A DNA stretch of 64,000 bases from Microbispora rosea. Its GTDB lineage: Bacteria > Actinomycetota > Actinomycetes > Streptosporangiales > Streptosporangiaceae. Each line of letters opens with the position of its first letter. Within the stretch, counting starts at the first letter, position 1. The translations under genes and the position numbers were made by a program. Positions 25,004-32,560 of the stretch are shown one piece after another. The notes beneath the pieces were generated by a model. The model searched no databases. It was given only the letters and a program-made list of their open reading frames with translations, and had not been told where the DNA came from. The DNA is taken from the NCBI RefSeq assembly GCF_900156315.1, contig NZ_FTNI01000018.1:124001-188000 (forward strand), read 5' to 3'.

Positions 25004-27229
25004 GTGGGAATGAGAGGCTGGGCCGGCTGGCGCCGTGTCGTGCTGCCCGCCGCAGGCGTGACCGCAGTCGCCGGGATCGGCTATGGGCTGACCAGGCTCT
25101 CCGAGTCGGACGCGGCGGTCAACTGGGCACAGCTCGCGAGCGTGGCCCTCGGCGTTTTCGCGCTCGTCCCTCCCCTGGTCGGCACCTGGCGGCGTCGGCA
25201 GCCGGGCGGCACGAGCACGATCGAGCAGATCGACCGCGCCGAGCGGGTGCTGCGGGTGCTGGTGCACGAGCAGTGGCGCGAGGAGATCGTGATGCGCGAT
25301 CTCGACGAGCCGGCCCGGCTGCCGGTCCGCTGGAAGATCTCCGGTCTCGACGTGATGGACCAGGGCGAGCACGTCGAGGGGCTGCGGCTGCTGCGCTCGT
25401 GGTTCGGCTTCGGGCGGGTGCGGTTCGACGGACGCACCGACCGGATGCCGGAGATGGCCAGCCGGTTCCGCAAGCTCGACCGGCGCCGGCTGGTGATTCT
25501 CGGCGAGGCCGGCATGGGCAAGACGACGTTGGCCGTGCTCCTGCTCAGGGAACTGCTGAAGGAGCCCCAGCCCGGGGACCGAATCCCCGTGCTGCTGTCG
25601 ATGTCCGGGTGGGACCCGGCGGCCGAGCCTGTCCACCGGTGGCTGGGCAGGCGGTTGCGGGAGAACTACCCCGCGCTGCGCGCCCCCGAGTTCGGTCCGG
25701 ACGCGGCTCGCGGCCTGGTCGCCTACCGGCGGATCCTTCCGGTCCTGGACGGCCTGGACGAGCTGCCCGAAGCCATGCGCCCGAGGGCGGTCAACGCGCT
25801 GAACGCCGCCTCGAAAGTCGATTCGCTCATCCTCACCTGCCGCACGGCCGAGTATGTGACGGCCGTGAACCTCCACGACGGCGTGGCGCTCGCGGGAGCG
25901 GCCGTCATCGAGCCCAGACCCGTCAAGAGCTCGGACGTCGTCTCCTATCTCCGCGACCGGCTCGCGCCCGGGCAACGGGCCGACTGGACCGGCCTGCTGT
26001 CCGCGTTGAAGGCCGACCCGGACGGCCCGCTGCCCAAGGCCCTCTCCACGCCGCTCGTCGTGTGGCTGCTGCACAAGGTGTACGTCGAGACCCGCTCGAA
26101 TCCCGCCCCCTTGTGCGACGCCGGGCGCTTCCCGACGGCGGCCGCCGTCACCGACCACCTGCTCGACAACCTCGTGCAGGCGAGCTTCGCGGCCACCTCA
26201 CCCGACGACGACCCCACCGAACGGCACGAGCACGACCACCCGTTCCGTTCCCAGCGGTCGTGGGACCCGAGCGAGGCGCGTAGGTGGCTGTCGTTCGTCG
26301 CCCGTCAGATGTCGGAGATCGGCACCAGGGACTTCTACTGGTGGCACCTCCACCGGGCGATCTCACGACGCTGGATCACCCTCGTCGGAGGCGTGACCGT
26401 CGGACTGACCGTCGGCGTCACGGTGGGGCTGACCAGCGATGCCGTGGTGGCGCTGCGCAGCCCGCACGAGGGCAGCCTCCGTGACGCGCTCCTCTTCGGC
26501 CTCTGCGGTGGCCCGGTGGGCGGGCTCGTCGGCGGACTCACCGGCGGGCTCATCCTGGAGCGGCTGAAGGGCTACACGCTGGAGCCGGCGTACGCCAAGC
26601 TGCGCTGGCGAGGTAGCGTCGGCCGGCTCGCCGTCCAGCTCGCGCTCGGGCTGGTGACGGTGCTCCCGGTCGGCATGATCGCGGCGTTCGCGCTGTGGCG
26701 GGTCGCGGGGATCTCCTCGCAGGTCGACAACCTGATCCTCTACGCGCTCGTCATCGGCGTCATCGGTGGTGTCACCCTCGGGCTCAACAAGTGGGTGACG
26801 ACCCCCCTGACGAACGACCGGCCGCAGGGCCCGCTGATCACGTTGCGGCGGGACCTCCAGCTCGTGTATGGGCGTTCCCTCACCTTCGGGCTGGCGTTGG
26901 GCCTCGCGTTCGGCGTCGCCGGGACGCTGGTGAACGGTTTCTCCGGGCTGTTGCACGGCGCCGAGGCCGGGATCGCGTTCGGGCTCGCGGGCGGCGTCGT
27001 GTTCACGCTCACGTTCGGGTTCACGGGAGCCAGCTCGATCTACCTCGTCGCCGTCGCGATGCTCCGCGCCCGCGGACGGATCCCGCTACGGCTGATGAGC
27101 CTTCTGGAGGACGCCCATCGCGTCGGGCTGCTGCGGCAGGTGGGGCCGGCGTACCGGTTTCGGCACGAGAAGCTGCAGGATCGTCTCGCCCAACTCGACG
27201 ATCACGACGATCGGCCGGAGCCGAAGTAG
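25004..27229 (+). CDS. Membrane-embedded NACHT-family NTPase
   Basis: This 741-residue STAND protein has an N-terminal pair of hydrophobic segments (residues 10-28 and 42-60) and a NACHT domain with Walker A G167-T174 (GEAGMGKT, K173), Walker B ILPVLDGLDELPE and sensor LILTCRTAEY. A C-terminal half (about 455-700) contains eight or more glycine-rich membrane helices such as GGVTVGLTVGVTVGLT and GGPVGGLVGGLTGGLIL, and a short helical tail ends it. Such NACHT-plus-membrane proteins occur repeatedly in Streptomyces-type genomes; some NACHT proteins act in phage defence. Start at GTG 25004 (ATG 25010 also possible); a TAGATC -10-like box lies 16 bp upstream. Function here is not assigned. Confidence 0.82.
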   Translation: MGMRGWAGWRRVVLPAAGVTAVAGIGYGLTRLSESDAAVNWAQLASVALGVFALVPPLVGTWRRRQPGGTSTIEQIDRAERVLRVLVHEQWREEIVMRDLDEPARLPVRWKISGLDVMDQGEHVEGLRLLRSWFGFGRVRFDGRTDRMPEMASRFRKLDRRRLVILGEAGMGKTTLAVLLLRELLKEPQPGDRIPVLLSMSGWDPAAEPVHRWLGRRLRENYPALRAPEFGPDAARGLVAYRRILPVLDGLDELPEAMRPRAVNALNAASKVDSLILTCRTAEYVTAVNLHDGVALAGAAVIEPRPVKSSDVVSYLRDRLAPGQRADWTGLLSALKADPDGPLPKALSTPLVVWLLHKVYVETRSNPAPLCDAGRFPTAAAVTDHLLDNLVQASFAATSPDDDPTERHEHDHPFRSQRSWDPSEARRWLSFVARQMSEIGTRDFYWWHLHRAISRRWITLVGGVTVGLTVGVTVGLTSDAVVALRSPHEGSLRDALLFGLCGGPVGGLVGGLTGGLILERLKGYTLEPAYAKLRWRGSVGRLAVQLALGLVTVLPVGMIAAFALWRVAGISSQVDNLILYALVIGVIGGVTLGLNKWVTTPLTNDRPQGPLITLRRDLQLVYGRSLTFGLALGLAFGVAGTLVNGFSGLLHGAEAGIAFGLAGGVVFTLTFGFTGASSIYLVAVAMLRARGRIPLRLMSLLEDAHRVGLLRQVGPAYRFRHEKLQDRLAQLDDHDDRPEPK

Positions 27230-27699
27230 CGGGCCACGACCTGGGTGTGCAGCGGGAACGCCAGCTCCTGGGGGCCGTCGATCACCAGCCACTCGCTGGT
27301 CTCCGCGGTGCGTGCGACCGGCGGCAGGGCGTCCGCGGACGTGCGCGGCCCGAGGCCGAAGATCAGCACGGTGCCGTCGGGCGCGCTGACCGCGTCGAAC
27401 AGCCGGACGCCGGCCGCGTCGACGGCGATGCTCGTCTCCTCGCGGAGCTCTCGTACGGCGGCCTGTTGCCAGGACTCGCCGACGTCGATGAAGCCGCCGG
27501 GGAGGGCGAGCAGGCCGCGGTGCGGCTCGACGTCCCGGCGCACCACGAGAAGGCCGTCGCCCACCGGAAGCACCACGACCGCGACCGGCAGAGGGTTGAG
27601 ATAGCTGGTGTTGCCGCACTGCCGGCAGGTCCTCGGCCAGGACAGGCCGGGCGCGTAGGCCGCTCCGCAGAAGGAGCAGTGGGAGTTCCTGATCGCCAT
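27202..27699 (-). CDS. NUDIX hydrolase with N-terminal zinc ribbon
   Basis: The 165-residue protein starts with a zinc ribbon (C8-x2-C11 in HCSFCGAAY and C24-x2-C27 in CRQCGNTSY), followed by a NUDIX fold. The NUDIX box GGFIDVGESWQQAAVRELREETSI (G-x5-E-x7-REUxEExGU, last G replaced by S) is essentially complete. Zinc-ribbon NUDIX enzymes include NADH pyrophosphatase-like and ADP-ribose-type hydrolases; the substrate cannot be read from sequence. ATG 27699 directly precedes the ribbon. It overlaps the convergent NACHT gene by 28 bp at the stop codons. Confidence 0.88.
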   Translation of the reverse strand: MAIRNSHCSFCGAAYAPGLSWPRTCRQCGNTSYLNPLPVAVVVLPVGDGLLVVRRDVEPHRGLLALPGGFIDVGESWQQAAVRELREETSIAVDAAGVRLFDAVSAPDGTVLIFGLGPRTSADALPPVARTAETSEWLVIDGPQELAFPLHTQVVARYFGSGRSS

Positions 27700-27759
27700 G
27701 ATCGGGAGGGTAGCAACGGATGGCGGGTCGGTCGCCGGCCTCGGCGCGACGAACCGTTC

Positions 27760-27805
27760 GATCGCGCTACGCCCTGCCCGTCGATCTCGCTACGCCCTGC
27801 CCGTC
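27760..27805. repeat. Two-copy 23-bp tandem duplication
   Basis: Two adjacent 23-bp units, 27760-27782 and 27783-27805, share the core GCTACGCCCTGCCCGTC and differ at one base. They lie in the 171-bp gap between the NUDIX gene and the zinc-finger/sigma-like gene. It looks like a slippage duplication; no function is apparent. Confidence 0.7.
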
Positions 27806-27870
27806 GAGGCAGACAGGTCGCTCCGGGGTCGCCGCCGGATGGAGTCTCTCGGCTCGCCGGGGCACACCCT

Positions 27871-28710
27871 TTACTCGGTCCCGTGCAGGTACTCGTCGAG
27901 ACGGCCACGAACGTGGTTCCGGGCGCGGGCCAGGGCGGCTGTCGCCGAGAGCTCGTCGAGTCCGAGTGCCTTCGCTGAGCCGGCCAGCGCGTTGCCCTGC
28001 AGATCGACGAGCGCGAGAAGATCGCCGAGTGGCTCGGGCAGTTCGCCGAGTGCCTTGTCGAGCAGGTCATACACCTCTTCGGTCTCGTCGACCTCCTCCG
28101 GGCCCAGGATCTCCGCGCCATCGCGCCACCCGTTCGGGCTGTCGACCCACCCGTCGATCCCGTCCTCGCCTGGGTAGAGATCCGGGTAGAAGAGCTCGGG
28201 CTCGTCGGCATCGCTGTTGAGGTCTTCGAGCGAGCCCGCTCGGGCTCGGGCAGCCGCGGTGACGTCGACGGCGGGCGCTGTACGCCCGTCAAGCCGCATT
28301 TGCGCATCGCTGAGTGTGTGCATGATTTCGGTCAGCTCGACGATCCCCCGTGGGCGGGAATCTCTGCGTTGCAGAGCAAGGCCCACTTGTAGCGATCGCT
28401 GGGCGAGGTCCTCGGCGTTGGCGGGGTCGAGCAGTGAGGCACGCGTGAGGAGAGCGCTTCGCAGGTCCTCGGCGCCCGTCGCCTGCGACTCTTCCGCCAC
28501 CGGCATCGCGTCGCCGGCCAGGTCGTCCGGGACGCCGCCGTAACCGGAGCGCCGTCCAAGGAGCTCGCGGGTCGTGGCGATCTGTGCGACATACGTCGCG
28601 CAGTCCGGGCAGCCGGACACATGGGCGGTCAACGAATCCTGGAGGTGCTCAGGTGCCAGCCCGAGATCGCCGCCGAAGCGCACCACGTCGGAACATCTGC
28701 CTTCAGTCAT
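27871..28710 (-). CDS. Zinc-finger (anti-sigma-like) domain fused to ECF sigma-like regions
   Basis: The 279-residue protein begins with an anti-sigma zinc-finger pattern (H30-x3-C34-x2-C37 in TAHVSGCPDCATYV). A segment resembling sigma region 2 (about 82-115, ALLTRASLLDPANAEDLAQRSLQ) follows. After an acidic linker with YPDLYPGEDG, a region-4-like helix-turn-helix runs from about 212 to 275 (LGELPEPLGDLLALVDLQGNALAGSAKALG..RARNHVRGRLDEYL). Joining the inhibitor-type finger and sigma-type modules in one chain suggests a self-controlled regulator, perhaps redox-sensitive through the finger. ATG 28710 has AGAAGG upstream. A TetR-type operator copy lies about 97 bp upstream at 28807. Region 2 is divergent enough that promoter recognition is uncertain. 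Confidence 0.65.
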   Translation of the reverse strand: MTEGRCSDVVRFGGDLGLAPEHLQDSLTAHVSGCPDCATYVAQIATTRELLGRRSGYGGVPDDLAGDAMPVAEESQATGAEDLRSALLTRASLLDPANAEDLAQRSLQVGLALQRRDSRPRGIVELTEIMHTLSDAQMRLDGRTAPAVDVTAAARARAGSLEDLNSDADEPELFYPDLYPGEDGIDGWVDSPNGWRDGAEILGPEEVDETEEVYDLLDKALGELPEPLGDLLALVDLQGNALAGSAKALGLDELSATAALARARNHVRGRLDEYLHGTE

Positions 28711-28806
28711 GGAGTCACCTTCTCGGTTCGCCTGGTCGCACCGCGACAGGGCCGGCCAGGGGGCGTTGATCGACGGCCCGTCCCTCTTGACCATCTCGCC
28801 GGAGCC

Positions 28807-28822
28807 TGGTCTATATAGTCCA
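28807..28822. promoter_or_regulatory. TetR-type operator copy A
   Basis: TGGTCTATATAGTCCA matches the window's recurring palindrome TGGAC(T/G)-N4-(A/C)GTCCA with one mismatch. It lies upstream of the zinc-finger/sigma-like gene on the minus strand and contains a TATAGT box, so binding would block the promoter. Confidence 0.7.
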
Positions 28823-28948
28823 AGTTGTGCAATCTAACACACTCGGGACGGCCCCTCTTGTGGGCGACCGGGGCGAGTGGACTGGGGATTCGGTCGGTGT
28901 GCGACGGACCGCGAGCGCTTTGACACCGATTACAGCGGAACCCTAGGT

Positions 28949-28964
28949 TGGACGAAAAGGTCCA
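28949..28964. promoter_or_regulatory. TetR-type operator copy B
   Basis: TGGACGAAAAGGTCCA matches the recurring palindrome with one mismatch. It is 80 bp before the sulfite-oxidase-like gene at 29044. With copy A it sits in a 333-bp divergent intergenic region, so both directions are covered. Confidence 0.7.
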
Positions 28965-29043
28965 CTGTAAGGTCGCTTCCGCCATCGACCCGACCGTGGG
29001 ACGCCCACCACTAGAGACCGTTGGGTCTGGAAGAGAGCGCAGG

Positions 29044-29640
29044 GTGACAATCTCACGTGGCTTCTTCGGCCAACACGACCCGCGTGCCGCCGACCTGCCG
29101 CCCGGCCAGCATCTGACCCACGGATTCCCCGTGCTGACGGCCGGGCCGACGCAGCTGATCTCGACGGATAAATGGAGCTTCACAATCACGCCCGAGAGCG
29201 GCAAGCCGAGGCGGTGGAGCTGGGGCGAGATGATGGCCTTGCCCTCTGAGGAGATCAACGTCGATATCCACTGCGTGACCCGGTGGACGAAACTCGGGAC
29301 CCGCTGGCGGGGCGTCGCGCTCGACACCTTCTTCGAGGACATCGAGACCTACGACGAATACGCGATGGTGCATTCGTACGGGGGTTACACCACGAACCTC
29401 CCGTTGGAGGACCTGGTCGGCGGCAAGGCCTGGATCGCGTACGAGTACGAGGGAGAGCCGCTTCCCGCCGAGCACGGTGGTCCGGCCAGGCTGCTGGTGC
29501 CCCATCTCTACTTCTGGAAATCCGCGAAGTGGGTGAACGGCATCACGATGCAGCGCTTCGACGAGCCGGGATTCTGGGAGAGCTTCGGCTATCACAACTA
29601 CGGGGACCCGTGGCGCGAGGAGCGGCACGCCGGTGACTGA
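29044..29640 (+). CDS. Molybdopterin-binding sulfite-oxidase-like oxidoreductase
   Basis: This 198-residue protein consists of the single SUOX/YedY-type molybdopterin domain: DKWSFTITPESGKPRRWSWGEMMALP, then the presumed molybdenum ligand C77 in VDIHCVTRW, RGVALDTFFEDIE and HSYGGYTTNLPLEDL. No signal peptide and no haem or dimerisation domain is present, so it is cytoplasmic and shorter than true sulfite oxidases. The GTG at 29044 fits the family start and has GGAAGAG upstream; the frame is open from 28948 but would run through operator B. The stop overlaps the reductase gene by 8 bp, so the two probably form an electron-transfer pair. Substrate unknown. Confidence 0.88.
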   Translation: MTISRGFFGQHDPRAADLPPGQHLTHGFPVLTAGPTQLISTDKWSFTITPESGKPRRWSWGEMMALPSEEINVDIHCVTRWTKLGTRWRGVALDTFFEDIETYDEYAMVHSYGGYTTNLPLEDLVGGKAWIAYEYEGEPLPAEHGGPARLLVPHLYFWKSAKWVNGITMQRFDEPGFWESFGYHNYGDPWREERHAGD

Positions 29641-30454
29641 CACGAACACGACCGAAGGCCCGGCCGGAAGCTCCGTGAAAGCGACTCCGCCGGCCAGGAA
29701 TCACTGGCGCAAGGCGACGCTCATCGGTGTGCGCTCGCAGTCCCAGCATTCCCGGACACTTGTTCTACGCGTCCCCGGCTGGACCGGACATCTGCCCGGT
29801 CAGCACGTGGACCTACGTCTCACAGCCGAGGACGGCTACTCGGCCCAACGGAGTTACTCGCTGGCTGAGCCCGCCACGCCCGGCCGCGTCGCGGTCACCG
29901 TCGACCTCCTTCCCCACGGCGAGGTCTCGCCGTACCTGGTGGAGATCATGCAGATCGGTGACGAGCTCGACGTGCGCGGGCCCATCGGCGGGTGGTTCGT
30001 CTGGGAGCCGGGGGACCCGTCCATCGGGGACGGCCCGGTCCTCCTGATCGCCGGCGGATCAGGGGTGGTGCCGCTGGTCACCATGCTGCGCGCCCGGAAA
30101 CGGGCGGGGGACTCGACGCCGACGACGCTCGTGTATTCGCTTCGCGGCCCTCGCGACCTCATGTACGGGCCTGAGCTGGAAGAGATGTCGGCCGATCTGT
30201 CCGCGCCGGGGTCTGCCGAAGTGCGTCTCGTCTACACACGCAAGGTTCCCGACGGGCATCCCCGTCCCGCCTCACACCTCGCGGCCGGGGACATCCGACC
30301 TTCGTCCTCGTGGCCGGAGCCTTCGGCGGCCCGGGTCTACGTGTGCGGCCCCTCTGGCTTCGTCGACCACGCCACGCGCCTGCTCCGCGAGGCGGGATAC
30401 CCCGACGATCGCATACGCACAGAACGATTCGGACCGACAGGAGTGGATCGATGA
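29633..30454 (+). CDS. FAD/NAD(P)-binding ferredoxin-reductase-type oxidoreductase
   Basis: The 273-residue flavoprotein of the FNR family has an FAD-binding barrel with PGQHVDLRL and QRSYSLAEPA (the RxYS motif), then an NAD(P) domain with AGGSGVVPLVTMLR, YSLRGPRDLMY and CGPSGFVDHATRLLREAGY. There is no iron-sulfur domain at the C-terminus. The GTG start overlaps the molybdopterin gene and the TGA overlaps the DUF6510 start (ATGA). The tight three-gene arrangement suggests it passes electrons from NAD(P)H to the molybdopterin protein. A recurring actinobacterial gene set of this composition supports the pairing; the acceptor chemistry is not known to me. Confidence 0.9.
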   Translation: MTDTNTTEGPAGSSVKATPPARNHWRKATLIGVRSQSQHSRTLVLRVPGWTGHLPGQHVDLRLTAEDGYSAQRSYSLAEPATPGRVAVTVDLLPHGEVSPYLVEIMQIGDELDVRGPIGGWFVWEPGDPSIGDGPVLLIAGGSGVVPLVTMLRARKRAGDSTPTTLVYSLRGPRDLMYGPELEEMSADLSAPGSAEVRLVYTRKVPDGHPRPASHLAAGDIRPSSSWPEPSAARVYVCGPSGFVDHATRLLREAGYPDDRIRTERFGPTGVDR

Positions 30455-30771
30455 GCTGGGATCTCCCGACCGCGGCCGCGCCCGACGGTGGCGCCGGGTC
30501 AGGCACGGTATTGGACGGCAACGCGGCGGCCGGCGAGTTCGCCGGGATCCTCGCAGGCGACCCGACCACCGTCACCGTCCGCTGCGGTAGCTGCGGCGTC
30601 GCCCAAGCGTTCGGACAGCTGCAGGCCTACATGGGCGGACCCGGAACCGTGCTGCGCTGTCGCGAGTGCGAGGCGATGGTCGCCCGAGTGGCCCGGACAC
30701 CACAGGGCGTGTGGCTCGACATGTCGGGTTCCAGCTCGTGGTTGTTTCTGCCGGCCCCAGGGCGCGCCTGA
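30451..30771 (+). CDS. DUF6510 zinc-ribbon protein
   Basis: This 106-residue protein has two CxxC knuckles, C45-x2-C48 (VRCGSCGVAQ) and C70-x2-C73 (LRCRECEAMV), forming a zinc ribbon. The N-terminal LDGNAAAGEFAGILAGD is typical of the DUF6510 group, which accompanies sulfite-oxidase-like and reductase genes in actinomycetes. The ATG overlaps the reductase stop as ATGA, with AGGAGTGG upstream. Function unknown; an assembly or redox-relay role is a guess from context. Confidence 0.82.
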   Translation: MSWDLPTAAAPDGGAGSGTVLDGNAAAGEFAGILAGDPTTVTVRCGSCGVAQAFGQLQAYMGGPGTVLRCRECEAMVARVARTPQGVWLDMSGSSSWLFLPAPGRA

Positions 30772-30978
30772 CGGCGACCGCCGGCAGCCGGCGCGCTCAT
30801 CCGTCCGGCCGTGTGTTCTCAAGACACGGGTAAGAAGGAGCGCCCTTCCCGTCACCAACGTCTAGGTGAACGTGCAAGCCGACTTCGACTCGAAGAGTCC
30901 GTCGAGGGAAGCGGGGTTCTGGTGCCCGCATCGCAAGGGCGAATGTGGTCGGCCGGAGGATCGATGGAGGGAAACGGA

Positions 30979-31284
30979 ATGAAGGCAGTGGTAGGGGAGA
31001 CGGTCGTGGCCGAGGCCGCGAACGAGGCGGTAGTGAGGATAGAGGGGAATGTCTACTTCCCGCCGGACTCGGTCGTGGCCGGCGTGCTCCGCGACAGCCC
31101 AACGCCCTACACCTGCCCCTGGAAGGGGAGGGCGCAGTATCACGATGTCCTGGCCGGCGAGACGGTGCTCAGGGACGGGGCTTGGTCCTACCCGGACATC
31201 AAGGAGTCGGCGGCGGCCCGTGTCGGCCGCGACTTCAGCGGCTACGTCGCTTTCGACGGCCGCCAGGTTCAGATTGATACCTGA
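30979..31284 (+). CDS. DUF427-family protein
   Basis: The 101-residue protein is a single DUF427 domain: VVAEAANEAVVRIEGNVYFPPDSV, TPYTCPWKGRAQYHDV and the C-terminal AWSYPDIKESAAARVGRDFSGYVAF. DUF427 proteins are small beta-barrels found next to many actinobacterial redox genes; their reaction is not established. The start at 30979 is preferred over 30964 because GGAGGGAAACGGA precedes it and it matches the family N-terminus. It follows the DUF6510 gene by about 200 bp that carries its own leader, so it may be transcribed separately. Confidence 0.85.
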   Translation: MKAVVGETVVAEAANEAVVRIEGNVYFPPDSVVAGVLRDSPTPYTCPWKGRAQYHDVLAGETVLRDGAWSYPDIKESAAARVGRDFSGYVAFDGRQVQIDT

Positions 31285-31527
31285 CCGATCACGCCGGTGC
31301 CGAGCACGCTGCAGTCTCAACCCCTGCTGATCCGCTCTTCACATCAGAGCCACCCATCCCGGCCTCGCCCTCGGGTCGTGCCGTCGGCTGCCGCGGTCGT
31401 CTCCTCCCGTACGGCCCAGCCGATACGGGTGGGGACGCGCTACCGCATCGACGAGATGGGGGAGTGCTTTCCGTTTCCTCGACACTCCGGTTAGGCGTCC
31501 GAGGCATGGATCAACCAAGGTGGATGC

Positions 31528-31839
31528 GTGGATGACAACGCGCAAAACGGATCCGGTGATCAGCGCAGTGATCACTGGGCTCGACTGGACGCCTTTCTCC
31601 AGACCGATCCACGCGACGCCGGCTGCGACGAAGCCATGGAGATCCTGGACGTCTACGGGGAGCTGCTGGCTGCGGGAGACGACCCGAGCGAGCGGTTCCC
31701 GGGCGTTCATGCGCACTTGTCGGCCTGCGGTCCATGCGCCCAGGACTTGGAGGGCCTGCTATTGGCGCTCACAGGCTCAGCCTCTTCTCGGCATGGCCCA
31801 CCGCAGCACGCCGGCGAGGATTCTCATATTGGACCCTGA
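31528..31839 (+). CDS. Small anti-sigma-type zinc-finger protein
   Basis: This 103-residue protein carries H63-x3-C67-x2-C70 (HAHLSACGPCAQDLEGLL) preceded by CDEAMEILDVYGELLAAGDDPSERFPGV. That layout is common in small actinobacterial zinc-finger proteins related to ECF anti-sigma factors. It starts with GTG at 31528 with only a weak ribosome site. Its stop codon lies inside operator copy C (31830-31845). An orphan ECF sigma gene occurs 7 kb away in the same operator cluster (38796-39461), so partnership is possible but not shown. Confidence 0.65.
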   Translation: MDDNAQNGSGDQRSDHWARLDAFLQTDPRDAGCDEAMEILDVYGELLAAGDDPSERFPGVHAHLSACGPCAQDLEGLLLALTGSASSRHGPPQHAGEDSHIGP

Positions 31840-31845
31840 AGTCCA
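31830..31845. promoter_or_regulatory. TetR-type operator copy C
   Basis: TGGACCCTGAAGTCCA matches the recurring palindrome with one mismatch. It overlaps the last bases of the zinc-finger gene and lies 49 bp from copy D, giving tandem sites upstream of the acetyltransferase at 31974. Confidence 0.65.
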
Positions 31846-31893
31846 ATCAGGGCGTACGGCTGCTTTGGAACATGGGGTTGAAGTACCTTAGAT

Positions 31894-31909
31894 TGGACTG
31901 AATAGTCCG
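31894..31909. promoter_or_regulatory. TetR-type operator copy D
   Basis: TGGACTGAATAGTCCG matches the recurring palindrome with one mismatch at the last base. It is 65 bp upstream of the acetyltransferase start at 31974; with copy C it forms a pair spaced 64 bp centre to centre. Confidence 0.7.
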
Positions 31910-31973
31910 AAGGCGCCCATGCGGGCGCCGGCCAGACCCACCGACTTGAGACGAACGAGGCGAGCAAGAGAGC

Positions 31974-32324
31974 ATGGAGCGATCACCGGCCACCGTCGAG
32001 GTGCGCAAGGATGAGACCACCCGCCTTTACGAGGCACTGATCGATGGCCAGGTCGTCGGCACTCTGGCTTACGAGACCACCGGCGGACGGGTCTCGCTCA
32101 CGCACTCCTTCGTGGACCAGGACCAACGGCATCGAGGCGTCGCTTCGGCGCTGGCGCGCTACGCGCTTGAAGATCTGAGCCAGAGTCACACCAAGGCCGG
32201 TATCTACTGCGGGTTTGTCGCCGACTACGTCGAAGACCATCCCGAATGGAAGGACGCCATCGACGTCCACCGCTCGGCTTTCATCGCCACTCGCACCGCG
32301 CGAGACACGAACGGCGGGCGCTGA
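31974..32324 (+). CDS. GNAT-fold N-acetyltransferase (YidJ/COG2388 type)
   Basis: The 116-residue protein is a minimal GNAT of the COG2388 type: FYEALIDGQVVGTLAYE-like opening, then SLTHSFVDQDQRHRGVASALARYALEDL (acetyl-CoA loop R-H-R-G-V-A) and YCGFVADYVEDHPEWKD. Members are about 90-120 residues and usually of unknown substrate. It is the only gene behind the tandem operators C and D. A second member of the same small family occurs at 38376 in the same island. The start is ATG 31974 with GAGAG upstream; another start is unlikely since the domain begins at once. Confidence 0.83.
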   Translation: MERSPATVEVRKDETTRLYEALIDGQVVGTLAYETTGGRVSLTHSFVDQDQRHRGVASALARYALEDLSQSHTKAGIYCGFVADYVEDHPEWKDAIDVHRSAFIATRTARDTNGGR

Positions 32325-32560
32325 CGCTGCGTCCACGGGTGTGGTGTAAGAGCTTGCGCTGGTAGAGGCGTGGCGTCGTGAGCCGAGGACGGCCATCGCC
32401 TGATCCTTCGCGATGGCGAGATCCAGATCGCGGGGGATCGAAGGCGATGGCCGTGCACGACAGCGTGGATTCCGCCGCGTGGTGGCGGAGCAGATCCGGG
32501 CGCCCCGCGACTTCGAGTCGTTCCGAAGTCGTGTCGTTCCGAAGCCGTCGGGCGATGAGC
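32325..32560. other. Intergenic stretch without a recognisable gene
   Basis: Between the acetyltransferase and the convergent TetR gene lie 236 bp. Open frames here give no family I know. The only structure seen is a two-copy, 16-bp tandem repeat at 32518-32549 (TCGTTCCGAAGTCGTG then TCGTTCCGAAGCCGTC, with two differences). Possibly decayed sequence. Confidence 0.4.

Noticed and set aside
30887-30899. GACTC-GAA-GAGTC palindrome upstream of DUF427
   Set aside because: Different half-site and spacing from the recurring operator; a single 13-bp palindrome of this type can occur by chance.
32518-32549. 16-bp tandem repeat as a trace of a mobile element
   Set aside because: Two short imperfect copies, without transposase, terminal inverted repeats or target duplication.
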